Shown: piece by piece, positions 49,538 through 57,242 of the stretch
Layout: every line of letters begins with the position of its first letter
How positions within the stretch are numbered: the first letter of the stretch is position 1
Assembly: GCF_023703775.1 (NCBI RefSeq)
Contig: NZ_CP098514.1
Location: 1,302,001 to 1,366,000, forward strand
Direction of reading: 5' to 3'
DNA length: 64,000 bases
Source: Haloplanus sp. GDY1
GTDB taxonomy: Archaea; Halobacteriota; Halobacteria; Halobacteriales; Haloferacaceae
Notes under the pieces: generated by a model
The model's database searches: none
What the model saw: only the letters and a program-made list of their open reading frames with translations
What the model was told of the DNA's origin: nothing
Translations under genes and position numbers: made by a program

Positions 49538-50103
49538 CGAGTACGCCACATCTCCGGAAACCCGAGGCGGACCACGTCCGACGGGAGTGGGATACGGTCG
49601 AGGAGACCGAGCTGCGGATCGACCGAGCATCGGCGGCACTGATCGTCGAAGCGTTGAATTCCGAGCTCTCCGGGCTCTACATCCTGTTCAACCAAGTCCG
49701 CAAACACCACTGGCTCGTCGAGGGCGCCGAATCGGACGACATCAGAACCTTCCTCCAAGAGGCCGCGGGCCGGCTGACCGACGTGACCGACGACATCGCG
49801 ATCCGCGTCGACGCACTCGGCGGCGTGCCCGTCTGTGGCCCGATGGGAATCCGACAGCACGCACCCCTCTACATCGAAGCCCCGCACCACTACGACATCC
49901 GCTCCTCGCTCGACCGCGATCTCGACGGCTACGCGGCGCTCGCGGTGCAGATGCGTGAGCACATCGAACTGGTCGAGCGGGTGGGTGACGCCGCGACGGG
50001 GGAACTACTGCGCGAACACCTCAAGACGCTCGAATCGGACGCACACGTACTCGAGAGATATCTCGCCGACGATACGCTGGTCAAGCGTCGTTCGTCCGAC
50101 TGA
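49534..50103 (+). CDS. Dps-like ferritin-fold paralogue, second degenerate copy
   Basis: 189 residues from ATG 49534, overlapping the previous stop (ATGA). Same fold: RKHHWLVEGAESDDIRTFLQEAAGRL, DALGGVPVCGPMGIRQHAPLYIEAPHHYDIRSSL. Of the ferroxidase ligands, His59 and Asp86 remain; His63 is replaced by Arg71 and Glu82 by Ile90. Its N-terminus (HLRKPEADHVRREWDTVEETELRID) shares ETELRID with the second copy, so these two arose from a common duplicate. It has three His more in the middle loop. Last gene of the dps operon. Confidence 0.88.
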   Translation: MTSTPHLRKPEADHVRREWDTVEETELRIDRASAALIVEALNSELSGLYILFNQVRKHHWLVEGAESDDIRTFLQEAAGRLTDVTDDIAIRVDALGGVPVCGPMGIRQHAPLYIEAPHHYDIRSSLDRDLDGYAALAVQMREHIELVERVGDAATGELLREHLKTLESDAHVLERYLADDTLVKRRSSD

Positions 50104-50122
50104 TCGAACGCGACGAAGGGAC

Positions 50123-50302
50123 CTACTCGAGGAGCGGGACCGTCGTATCGGTCGCGATCCAGCCATCGGTGTTTCCGGGTTCGGTCAGAACAGTCCGGTC
50201 CGAGGTGACCTCGTGGAGGTTCAGTCCGGGGGTGTCGTCGGCTGGACCGTCCGCCGACGGTTCGACACTCGTGGCATCGGATGGCTGGCTGCGGGGCGAC
50301 AT
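50123..50302 (-). CDS. 59-aa haloarchaeal microprotein (DUF7331-like)
   Basis: Reads MSPRSQPSDATSVEPSADG to the end TDGWIATDTTVPLLE. Low-complexity acidic N-terminus, then the C-terminal block VTSDRTVLTEPGNTDGWIATDTTVPL, a pattern I know from small haloarchaeal proteins (DUF7331 type, name from memory). Codon use is normal and the stop lies 19 bp from the end of the convergent third dps gene. The start is 10 bp from the palindromic operator at 50313-50328, which lies between its TATA-like TTTTTAAT and start codon, so it should be repressible by the same factor. Role unknown. Confidence 0.7.
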   Translation of the reverse strand: MSPRSQPSDATSVEPSADGPADDTPGLNLHEVTSDRTVLTEPGNTDGWIATDTTVPLLE

Positions 50303-50312
50303 ACCGACTCGA

Positions 50313-50328
50313 TTTAGGCATACCTAAA
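50313..50328. promoter_or_regulatory. DtxR/Idr-like palindromic operator in divergent promoter
   Basis: TTTAGG-CATA-CCTAAA with perfect 6-bp arms, between the start of the 59-aa protein (10 bp away, minus strand) and the HTH regulator (ATG 66 bp away, plus strand). AT-rich bases on its right (AATTAAAAAG) supply a TATA on either strand. It matches the half-sites upstream of dpsA, so an iron-sensing regulator may control all three units. Confidence 0.65.
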
Positions 50329-50394
50329 TTAAAAAGATTTGGGACGCGTTTGGCGACACGCTTTTGCCGAGGCGACACGACGGTACAGGTGGAA

Positions 50395-51018
50395 ATGCCG
50401 GACGGGGACCGGGGGGTCGACACCGACAAGCGGGCTACGCTGCGACGCTTCGCCGCGCTGGGAGCGGCGACGCCGCTCGCCGGCCTGAGTGCCGGGGAGG
50501 CACGGGCGAAGACGGGGAGTACCGACGCCCGCGACGCCATCCTCGGCTACGTGAGCACGACGCCCGGTGCCCACTTCTCGAAGCTCCGCGACGACCTGAA
50601 ACTCGGCACGGGGGAGACCCAACACCACCTCCGTCGACTGCTGGACGACGGCGCCATCGTCTCCCGTCGCGACGGCGACTACCGCCGTTTCTTCCTCGCG
50701 GATCGCTTCTCGACGTTCGAACAGGTGGCGCTGGGCTACTTGCGCCGCGAGACGCCCCGCGGAATGGTGTTGACGCTCCTTCGTCACCCCGACGCGACGG
50801 GCAGCGAGATAGCGAGCGCCCTCGACGTGTCGCGGGCGACGGTGAGCACGTACGCCTCACAGCTCGACGACGCGGGGCTGCTGGACCGGACGGACGGCTA
50901 CGCCGTCGCCCGCCCGGAGACCGTCATCACGCTCGTGGTCCGCTACGCCGACTCCTTCGACGCCGAGACGCGAGCGTTCGCGGCCGACGCCGACTCCCTC
51001 GTCGCCTACGACCCCTGA
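50395..51018 (+). CDS. Regulator with two winged-HTH domains and a Tat-like N-terminus
   Basis: 207 residues from ATG 50395; an upstream frame to 50281 runs through the operator and is rejected. Two wHTH units: DAILGYVSTTPGAHFSKLRDDLKLGTGETQHHLRRLLDDGAIVSRRDG, then GMVLTLLRHPDATGSEIASALDVSRATVSTYASQLDDAGLLDRTDG, the tandem pattern of haloarchaeal MarR/ArsR-like proteins. The start KRATLRRFAALGAATPLAGLSAG looks like a twin-arginine or membrane-anchor segment, odd for a DNA-binding protein. It is divergent from the 59-aa protein across the DtxR-like operator. Target unknown. Confidence 0.8.
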   Translation: MPDGDRGVDTDKRATLRRFAALGAATPLAGLSAGEARAKTGSTDARDAILGYVSTTPGAHFSKLRDDLKLGTGETQHHLRRLLDDGAIVSRRDGDYRRFFLADRFSTFEQVALGYLRRETPRGMVLTLLRHPDATGSEIASALDVSRATVSTYASQLDDAGLLDRTDGYAVARPETVITLVVRYADSFDAETRAFAADADSLVAYDP

Positions 51019-51251
51019 ACGTCGACTTTCCAGGTCGTCCCCGAGGAGTAGCCCCACTTCTCGACGCTCACGTCGAAGTCGCCGGTTCGGATGGCGGTCA
51101 TGTTCGCCCCCACCTCCTTCGCGGTCATGCCGAGTTCCGACGCGATGAGCCGCGATTTGAAGTACGTCTTGCTGGCGGCTCGTTCGCGGAGGTACGCGAG
51201 GATGCGGCGCTGTTTGTCGGTGAGGTCGTTGCCCGCGGCACTCGTGCTCAT
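51006..51251 (-). CDS. Small helical protein (DUF7123-like)
   Basis: 81 residues from ATG 51251 (MSTSAAGNDLTDKQRR); the frame extends to 51305 but the leader is not conserved-looking. Wing-less HTH-like text LTDKQRRILAYLRERAASKTYFKSRLIASELGMTAKEVGANMTAIRTGDFDVSVEKWGYSSGTTWKVDV, a haloarchaeal family (DUF7123, name from memory). A DNA-binding HTH is likely. It converges with the regulator gene, overlapping by 13 bp. Confidence 0.8.
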   Translation of the reverse strand: MSTSAAGNDLTDKQRRILAYLRERAASKTYFKSRLIASELGMTAKEVGANMTAIRTGDFDVSVEKWGYSSGTTWKVDVQGS

Positions 51252-51460
51252 ATCACGGTGGAGGGACGACGCGGTAATAGGGGGTTTGGTACGCGCGGTT
51301 AACACCGCTCCGTCCGTCGATTAGCGCCGCAATACGGGAGTCGACCCGTCCCGAGAGCGGGCGGTGAGGTACGGTTACCTAACAGCCGTCCGGCGTCGTA
51401 GATACCGCCCGTACCCGCCGGAAACGAAGATTCTTATTGGCGTCCCGGGTATGCGGTGGT

Positions 51461-52813
51461 ATGGGTCTGTTCGATAGACTGCGCGGTGAGGACCATCCGC
51501 GCGTCGCGTTCGTCGGCATCGACGGGGTGCCCTATAGCCTCCTCGAGAACCACCCCGAGGAGTTCCCCAACTTCGCGGCGCTCGCCGAGGAGGGGAGCGC
51601 GGGCGCCATCGACAGCATCGTGCCGCCGGAGTCGAGCGCCTGCTGGCCGGCGCTCACCACCGGCGTCAATCCCGGCGAGACGGGAGTCTACGGGTTTCAG
51701 GACCGCGAGGCGGGCTCTTACGACACGTACGTGCCGATGGGACAGGACGTCCAGGCGCCACGCATCTGGGACCGACTGGAGGAGGCCGACCGCACGGCGA
51801 CGGTGATGAACGTCCCCGTGACCTTCCCGCCACAGCGGAACGTCCAGCGGATGGTGTCGGGGTTCCTCTCGCCCGGCGTCGACAAGGCAGCCCACCCCGA
51901 CGAACTCCGCGACTATCTGCAGTCTATCGACTACGCCATCGACGTGAACGCCAAACTCGGGCACAAAGACGACAAAAGCGAGTTCGTCGAGGACGCCCAC
52001 GACACCCTCGACACCCGGTTCGAGGCGTTCACGCACTACCTCGAACGGGACGACTGGGACCTGTTTTTCGGCGTCTTCATGACCACCGACCGGGTCAACC
52101 ACTTCCTGTTCAAGGACTACGAACGCGACGGCGAGAACAAAGAGGCCTTCATGGAGTTTTACCGGAAGGTCGACGACTACATCGGGCGGATTCGCGAGAC
52201 CCTCGCCGACGACGTGACCCTCGTCGTCGCCAGCGACCACGGCTTCACGTCGCTCGACTACGAAGTCCACTGCAACGCGTGGCTCCAGGAGGAGGGCTGG
52301 CTCTCCTTCGAGGACGACGACCACGACGACCTGACCGACATCGCGGAGGAGTCACGCGCCTACTCGCTGATCCCCGGCCGCTTCTACATCAACCTCGAGG
52401 GGCGCGAACCCCGGGGGTCGGTGCCCGAAGACGAGTACGAGGCGGTTCGCGACGAACTGAAGGCGGCGCTCGAAGGGCTGGAGGGTCCGGACGGGAACCC
52501 GGTGTGTGCCCGCGTCGTCGAGAAGGAGGACGCCTTCCGGGGCGAACACGACGACATCGCGCCGGACCTCGTCGCCATCCCGAACCACGGCTTCGACCTC
52601 AAATCCGGCTTCAAGGGTCACGACGAGGTGTTCGACGTCGGACCCCGGAACGGGATGCACAGCTTCGACAACGCGACGCTGTTCGTCGACGACCCCGCGG
52701 CGTCCATCGCGGACGCGGATCTGTTCGACATCGCGCCGACAGTCCTCGACCTGATGGACGTCGAGTACGGCCGCACCGACTTCGACGGCGGCAGCCTCGT
52801 CACGTCGAAGTAG
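51461..52813 (+). CDS. Alkaline-phosphatase superfamily hydrolase (phosphodiesterase type)
   Basis: 450 residues from ATG 51461 (MGLFDRLRGEDHPRVAF). Nucleotide-pyrophosphatase/phosphodiesterase landmarks: metal Asp in FVGIDGVPYSLL, nucleophile Ser/Thr region PPESSACWPALTTGVNPGETGVYGF, metal ligands in MTTDRVNHFLF and VVASDHGFTSLDYEVHCNAWL, and a final His in GRNGMHSFDNA-like context (GPRNGMHSFDNATLF). Metal-dependent cleavage of a phospho-ester, substrate unknown. Related haloarchaeal genes often lie near surface glycan functions; nothing in this neighbourhood shows that. TATA-like TTCTTATTGG precedes the ATG by about 28 bp. Confidence 0.85.
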   Translation: MGLFDRLRGEDHPRVAFVGIDGVPYSLLENHPEEFPNFAALAEEGSAGAIDSIVPPESSACWPALTTGVNPGETGVYGFQDREAGSYDTYVPMGQDVQAPRIWDRLEEADRTATVMNVPVTFPPQRNVQRMVSGFLSPGVDKAAHPDELRDYLQSIDYAIDVNAKLGHKDDKSEFVEDAHDTLDTRFEAFTHYLERDDWDLFFGVFMTTDRVNHFLFKDYERDGENKEAFMEFYRKVDDYIGRIRETLADDVTLVVASDHGFTSLDYEVHCNAWLQEEGWLSFEDDDHDDLTDIAEESRAYSLIPGRFYINLEGREPRGSVPEDEYEAVRDELKAALEGLEGPDGNPVCARVVEKEDAFRGEHDDIAPDLVAIPNHGFDLKSGFKGHDEVFDVGPRNGMHSFDNATLFVDDPAASIADADLFDIAPTVLDLMDVEYGRTDFDGGSLVTSK

Positions 52814-52874
52814 CCGCCGACCGTCGACGATCCGTCGAGCGGGGGTCGTCGCGCCGGGGTCGCCTCGGCCCCGC

Positions 52875-53006
52875 GTCGCCTCCGCACCGCCTCCGCACCG
52901 CCTCCACACCGCCTCCGCGTCGCCTCCGCACCGCCTCCACACCGCCTCCGCGTCGCCTCCGCGTCGCCTCCGCGTCGCCTCCGCGTCGCCTCCGCACCGC
53001 CTCCGC
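52875..53006. repeat. 11-bp minisatellite, 12 units, abutting the cetZ stop codon
   Basis: Twelve full head-to-tail units of RYCGCCTCCRC, with a thirteenth partial unit running into the cetZ stop at 53013. Units vary only between GT and AC at the first two bases and G or A at the tenth. The order of variants shows patches (four consecutive GT units), as left by slippage. It occupies most of the 199-bp gap between two convergent genes. No spacers, so it is not a CRISPR array. Confidence 0.9.
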
Positions 53007-53012
53007 ACCGCC

Positions 53013-54095
53013 TCAGAGCAGGCCGTCGATCCGTTCCTCTTCGAACGCCGACGCGGCGCTTTGCTCCTCGTTCGCCTCCTCCTCGCGGGCGGCCTGCCGG
53101 GCGCGTTCGAGGAAGCCGTCGAGGCGATCGGAGTCCGCCACGCCGCCGAGCAAGACGAGGGCGGCGAGTCGGTCGTCGGCCATCGGGAAGTCGCCGCCGC
53201 GGACCTCCATGGTGTCGAGTTCGGTCTCCAGCCACGAGCGGGCGCGCTCGACGCCCTTCCGGGAGATGGCCTCGGGGCGGCCGGCGACGACCAGCAGTCC
53301 GCGCTCGGCGCTCGTCGTGTCCGGGAGGCTCAGGCCGGACCTGATCGCCCGACGGGTGGTGCTCGTGACGACGTTGACGTTCGCGCCCGCGTCGCCCGAC
53401 GCCTCCGCGGCGGCGTAGCCGAGGGTCGCGACACCGACGCCGCGGAGCGTGTTTATCACCTCGGAGCTGTCGACGACGGACTCGCCGACGCCGTCGACGG
53501 CCTCCCCGGCCGCGAGGAGGAGGCCGACCCGGCGGGCGATGCGCTCGTTGATCGCCTCGTAGCCGGATTCGAGGCTCTCGCCCGACGACCGCCAGGCGTC
53601 GTTGTCGACCAGCAGCGTGGCGTCGGCCTCGCGGGTCAGCGTCTTCAGCGACCGCCCGGCGTTCACCTGGTAGAGCGAGCCCTCGTCGCGGCCGGGGAGG
53701 ATGCCGAGACCGTAGACGGGGACGTCGTAGACCCGCTTGAGTTCCTTGACGAGGTAGGGTGCGCCGCCGCTCCCGGTGCCGCCACCGAGGCCCGCGACGA
53801 CGAAGATGGCCTCGGCGTGGGCGGTCACCCGGCCGTCGATGGCACCCAGTACCTCCTGGATGTCCTCCTGCATCACCTCCGTGCCGAGTTCGTTGTCGCC
53901 GCCGACGCCGTGGCCGTTCACCCGCGAGCCACCGATGAGGACCGTATCGAGGGGGAGGGACTGGAGGTCGGAGCGCGCGCTGTTGACCGCGAGCGATCCG
54001 ATGATCGCACCGAACCCGTTCCGCGCGTCGAAATCGGACAGGGCGTCGACGACCTTGCCGCCGGCCTGTCCGACACCAATCAGGACGGACTTCAT
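53013..54095 (-). CDS. cetZ: Tubulin/FtsZ-superfamily protein CetZ
   Basis: 360 residues from ATG 54095 (MKSVLIGVGQAGGKVVDALSDF). Tubulin GTP-binding signature GLGGGTGSGGAP at 103-113 and an N-terminal GQAGGK. The T7 region is represented by ESVVDSSEVINTLRGVGV, a divergent text with the acidic residue. C-terminal tail EEERIDGLL. CetZ proteins control haloarchaeal cell shape and motility; the assignment to a CetZ subgroup is not possible here. It is transcribed divergently from the second pilus-like operon, with 115 bp between starts. Confidence 0.92.
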   Translation of the reverse strand: MKSVLIGVGQAGGKVVDALSDFDARNGFGAIIGSLAVNSARSDLQSLPLDTVLIGGSRVNGHGVGGDNELGTEVMQEDIQEVLGAIDGRVTAHAEAIFVVAGLGGGTGSGGAPYLVKELKRVYDVPVYGLGILPGRDEGSLYQVNAGRSLKTLTREADATLLVDNDAWRSSGESLESGYEAINERIARRVGLLLAAGEAVDGVGESVVDSSEVINTLRGVGVATLGYAAAEASGDAGANVNVVTSTTRRAIRSGLSLPDTTSAERGLLVVAGRPEAISRKGVERARSWLETELDTMEVRGGDFPMADDRLAALVLLGGVADSDRLDGFLERARQAAREEEANEEQSAASAFEEERIDGLL

Positions 54096-54210
54096 ACGTC
54101 CGACGTGTGTCATGCGTCCTCTTGAAGTCTCCGACGAGCGGCGGCGAGAACCGTCGTCGCGCGGCGCCCGGGCCGAGACTTTAGGGGCGATGCCGCGGCC
54201 ACCGCGTGCC

Positions 54211-54870
54211 ATGGACGACGCCCTCGACGAACGCGTCGACGCACTCGAACGCGCACTGACCGACGGTCACGCCGCCGACGGCCTCCCCGAGGCCGCCCGA
54301 ACGGCGTCCCGGGTGGACGAACTCGAGGCGACCGTCGAGGAGTTGGACGACCGACTGGCGGAACTGGAGGCCGCGGTGCAGGCCCTCCGCGGGTTCGCAG
54401 GCGGCGTCGACGCCGTCGACGAGGCGGTGGAGCGGCGGGCGAACGCCGCCATCGCCCGCGTCGAACGCCTCGAAGCCGAGGTTCGGGAAGGGGAGCGAGG
54501 ACGCCCCCGAAACCCCGACGAGACGCCGACCCGGCCGGGCGAACGCGACACCGACGGCCGGATCGCGCCCGGGAAGCGCGCGACCCGCCGCGGCGACTCC
54601 GACCCCGATCCCACGCGTCCCGACGGCGACCGGCCGTCGCCGAACCCCGACTCCGGGACGGCCGACGGTCGGCACGCCGGGGAACGGGCGGAGGCCCCGT
54701 CGGCCGCGAACGGGGCGCGAGGCGGGGCCGACGACCCGGGGAGGGCCACGCTCGCGGCGGCCGCCGCCGACACGGCGCGGGCCGAACTGGCGGCCGAGGG
54801 ATCGACCCCGGAGCCCGACGACGGGACGTCGGAGGCCACGCTGGCCGAGCGGATCCGTCGGTTGCTGTGA
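54211..54870 (+). CDS. Coiled-coil protein of the second pilus operon (DUF7310-like)
   Basis: 219 residues from ATG 54211; an ATG at 54190 is less likely because CTTTAGG near 54179 is a TATA-like element about 30 bp before the chosen start. Two parts: an N-terminal coiled coil (ERVDALERALTDG, VDELEATVEELDDRLAELEAAVQAL) with a helical hairpin, then a long disordered acidic/Arg/Pro linker, then EATLAERIRRLL. No TM. Its stop overlaps the next start by 4 nt (GTGA). Name DUF7310 from memory; possible cytoplasmic adaptor for the ATPase. Confidence 0.75.
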   Translation: MDDALDERVDALERALTDGHAADGLPEAARTASRVDELEATVEELDDRLAELEAAVQALRGFAGGVDAVDEAVERRANAAIARVERLEAEVREGERGRPRNPDETPTRPGERDTDGRIAPGKRATRRGDSDPDPTRPDGDRPSPNPDSGTADGRHAGERAEAPSAANGARGGADDPGRATLAAAAADTARAELAAEGSTPEPDDGTSEATLAERIRRLL

Positions 54871-55301
54871 TCCGCGTCGTCCTCTCGGTCCTGCTGGCGG
54901 TGGCGCTGCTCGCCGTCGCCGTTCCGGGCGTCGACGAGGGACGACGGGCGCGAACGGCGACGGAACTCGGTGGGGTCACGGACCGAGTCGAACGCGCCGT
55001 CCGCTCGCTGCTGGCGCGGGAGGACCCCACCCGACCGGGCGTGACGGGCGCGCGACGGATCGTCCGCTATCGCCTCCCGTCCCGATCCTGGGTGGCCGCG
55101 GGCGCGACCCTGCGGATCGACGGCGACCGGGACCGCATCGGCTACCGGATCGGCGATCGGCCCCCACGGTGGCGGCCGCTCCCCGGGGTCGACCTCCGGA
55201 CCCCCTCGGGACCCGTCGTCGTCGAGCGCCCGGGGCGACACCGGCTCGTCGTCTCGCTCGTCCGCGATGACGGCGTCGGGGTCGTCGTCTCCCGGGGCTG
55301 A
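54867..55301 (+). CDS. Single-TM protein (DUF7311-like)
   Basis: 144 residues, GTG start overlapping the previous stop. An N-terminal TM helix (IRVVLSVLLAVALLAVAVPGVDEGRRART) is followed by a beta-rich exterior (RRIVRYRLPSRSWVAAGATLRIDG, GRHRLVVSLVRDDGVGVVVSRG). It looks like a small pseudopilin or a pilus-biogenesis accessory. It belongs to the compact operon with the ATPase that starts 34 bp later. Family name from memory. Confidence 0.75.
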   Translation: MIRVVLSVLLAVALLAVAVPGVDEGRRARTATELGGVTDRVERAVRSLLAREDPTRPGVTGARRIVRYRLPSRSWVAAGATLRIDGDRDRIGYRIGDRPPRWRPLPGVDLRTPSGPVVVERPGRHRLVVSLVRDDGVGVVVSRG

Positions 55302-55334
55302 GGTTCAAGGGTGATCGGGGGGCCAAGCCGCCGC

Positions 55335-57242
55335 ATGCGCGTACTGGACCGACTGCGGAACGAGGGGGACGGCGACGGAACCGCTTGCCGCTGCGAGCCG
55401 ACGGTGCGGTCGCCGCCCGGGAGCGACCCCGAGGGCGGCGCCACGCTCGCGGTCGACGCCGACGACTGCCCCGAGGACGGCGAGCTGGCGACGAGTCCCG
55501 ACTGTCGGGAGACGGTGATCGACGCGCTCGCCGACCGGGCGGTCGACGCCGTCCACGTCACGACCGACGGCCGCGAGCGCGTCTACGACGACGGCGCGGT
55601 GGCGCTGCTGGTCGCGGCTGGGCGGTTCGCCGCCCGCGTCGCCGTCCACGACGAGACGCTGGCCGAGCGGGCGCGACGCGACCCGCTGGGCGCCGCGCGC
55701 GCCGCGACCGGCCGCGCCGGACCGGTGTCGAGGCTGGCCGCCGACACGGGACTGGCCGCCGGCGCCGACCGGGTCGACGGCTACGAGGCGGCGCTCGGGG
55801 CGACCGTCGGGCCGGCGGTTGCCGACGCGCGACTGACGGCGAGTCCGCCGCCCGACGCGTCGCTCGTGGGGCGGCGTGACCTCGATACGGGCGCGACGGT
55901 GCGGCGATACCGCACGGCTCGCGGCGGCCACTACCACCTCGACCCGCCGGGGTGGCGACTGGACGCGGCCGAACTGGCGACGCTGGCCGACGCCCGCGAC
56001 CGACTGGCGGCCGGGGCGGGAGCGGGCGACGACCGGGCGGTCGCCCGTGCCGTCCGGGCCGTGGACGCCCGGGACGAAACGGTGTCGAAGGCGGCGGTGG
56101 AGCGCGTCCTCAGACGGCACACCCGCGGCCACGGGCTGCTGGAGGACCTGTTCGCCGACCCGCGGGTGTCGGAGGTACTGGTCACCGCGCCGGTGGCCGA
56201 CAACCCGGTTCGCGTATCCGTCGACGGAACGCGACTGCCGACGAACGTCCACCTGACCCGGAGCGGGGCCGCGGCGCTGGCCTCCCGGTTCCGGCGGGAG
56301 AGCGGGCGCGCCTTCTCGCGGGCGTCCCCGACGATAGACGCCACGACGGAGGCCGAGGGCGAGCGCGTCCGCGTCGCCGGCGTGACCGACCCGGCGAGCG
56401 ACGGCTACGGGTTCGCCTTCCGGACGGGTGGGCGGGACGTGTGGACGCTTCCGGCGCTCGTCGCCAACGGGACGCTCCCGGCCGACGCCGCGGCCCTCTG
56501 TTCGGTCGCCGTCGAGCGCGCCGGCGCGGGGTTGGTCGCCGGGCCGCGCGGCGCCGGGAAGACGACGCTCCTCTCGGCGCTCCTCTGGGAGTTGCCGCCG
56601 TCGACCCGGACCGTCGTCGTCGAGGACACGCCCGAACTCCCGGCAGCGAGGCTCTGCGACGCCGGCCGGGACGTGCAGCCGATCCGCGTCGAGGCCGACG
56701 ACGGACCGGCGCTCTCCGCGGCGGAGGCGCTGCGGACCGCGCTCCGCCTCGGCGAGGGGGCGCTGGTCGTCGGCGAGGTTCGGGGCGAGGAGGCCGCGAC
56801 GCTCTACGAGGCGATGCGGGTCGGGGCGGCCAGCAGCGCCGTCCTGGGAACCATCCACGGCGACGGCGCCGACGCTGCCTTCGAGCGGGTGGTGACCGAC
56901 CTCGGCGTGCCCGCGTCGTCGTTCGCGGCGACCGACTTCCTCGTGACCCTCGCCGCCGGCGAGCGCCGACACGTGGCGAGCATCGAGGAGGTTCGCGACG
57001 CCGAGTCGGAGGTCGCCTTCGAGTCGCTGTTCGAACCCGGAGCCGACGGCACCGAACCGACCGGCGTCGTCGACCGGGGGAACAGCCGCCTCGTCGCGTC
57101 GCTCGCTCGGCCGGACGAGTCCTACGCGGACGTGCTGGACCTGCTCGACGGGCGCGCAGCGCTCCTGTCGGACCTCGCGGAGACCGACCGCACCGACCCG
57201 GAGGCGGTCGATGCGGCCCACCGCGAACGGGTGGCGAAATGA
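55335..57242 (+). CDS. Type II/IV secretion system ATPase, second system
   Basis: 635 residues from ATG 55335 (MRVLDRLRNEGDGDG). N-terminal half degenerate, with a CxC pair early (TACRCEP) and Cys at DDCPEDG and PDCRET, perhaps zinc binding. ATPase core: DPRVSEVLVTAP, Walker A AGPRGAGKTTLLSALL near 402-417, EDTPELPAARLCDAG, Walker B-like RLGEGALVVGEVRGEEAATLYEAM, and His box VLGTIHGDGADAAFERV. Shorter than the 927-residue ATPase of the first locus and without its acidic tail. Overlaps the TadC-like gene by 4 nt. Confidence 0.9.
   Translation: MRVLDRLRNEGDGDGTACRCEPTVRSPPGSDPEGGATLAVDADDCPEDGELATSPDCRETVIDALADRAVDAVHVTTDGRERVYDDGAVALLVAAGRFAARVAVHDETLAERARRDPLGAARAATGRAGPVSRLAADTGLAAGADRVDGYEAALGATVGPAVADARLTASPPPDASLVGRRDLDTGATVRRYRTARGGHYHLDPPGWRLDAAELATLADARDRLAAGAGAGDDRAVARAVRAVDARDETVSKAAVERVLRRHTRGHGLLEDLFADPRVSEVLVTAPVADNPVRVSVDGTRLPTNVHLTRSGAAALASRFRRESGRAFSRASPTIDATTEAEGERVRVAGVTDPASDGYGFAFRTGGRDVWTLPALVANGTLPADAAALCSVAVERAGAGLVAGPRGAGKTTLLSALLWELPPSTRTVVVEDTPELPAARLCDAGRDVQPIRVEADDGPALSAAEALRTALRLGEGALVVGEVRGEEAATLYEAMRVGAASSAVLGTIHGDGADAAFERVVTDLGVPASSFAATDFLVTLAAGERRHVASIEEVRDAESEVAFESLFEPGADGTEPTGVVDRGNSRLVASLARPDESYADVLDLLDGRAALLSDLAETDRTDPEAVDAAHRERVAK

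Noticed and set aside
50281-50394. Longer start for the wHTH regulator
   Set aside because: It would translate through the palindromic operator and TATA; the ATG at 50395 fits the domain.
52875-53006. CRISPR array
   Set aside because: The units are 11 bp, contiguous, with no spacers.
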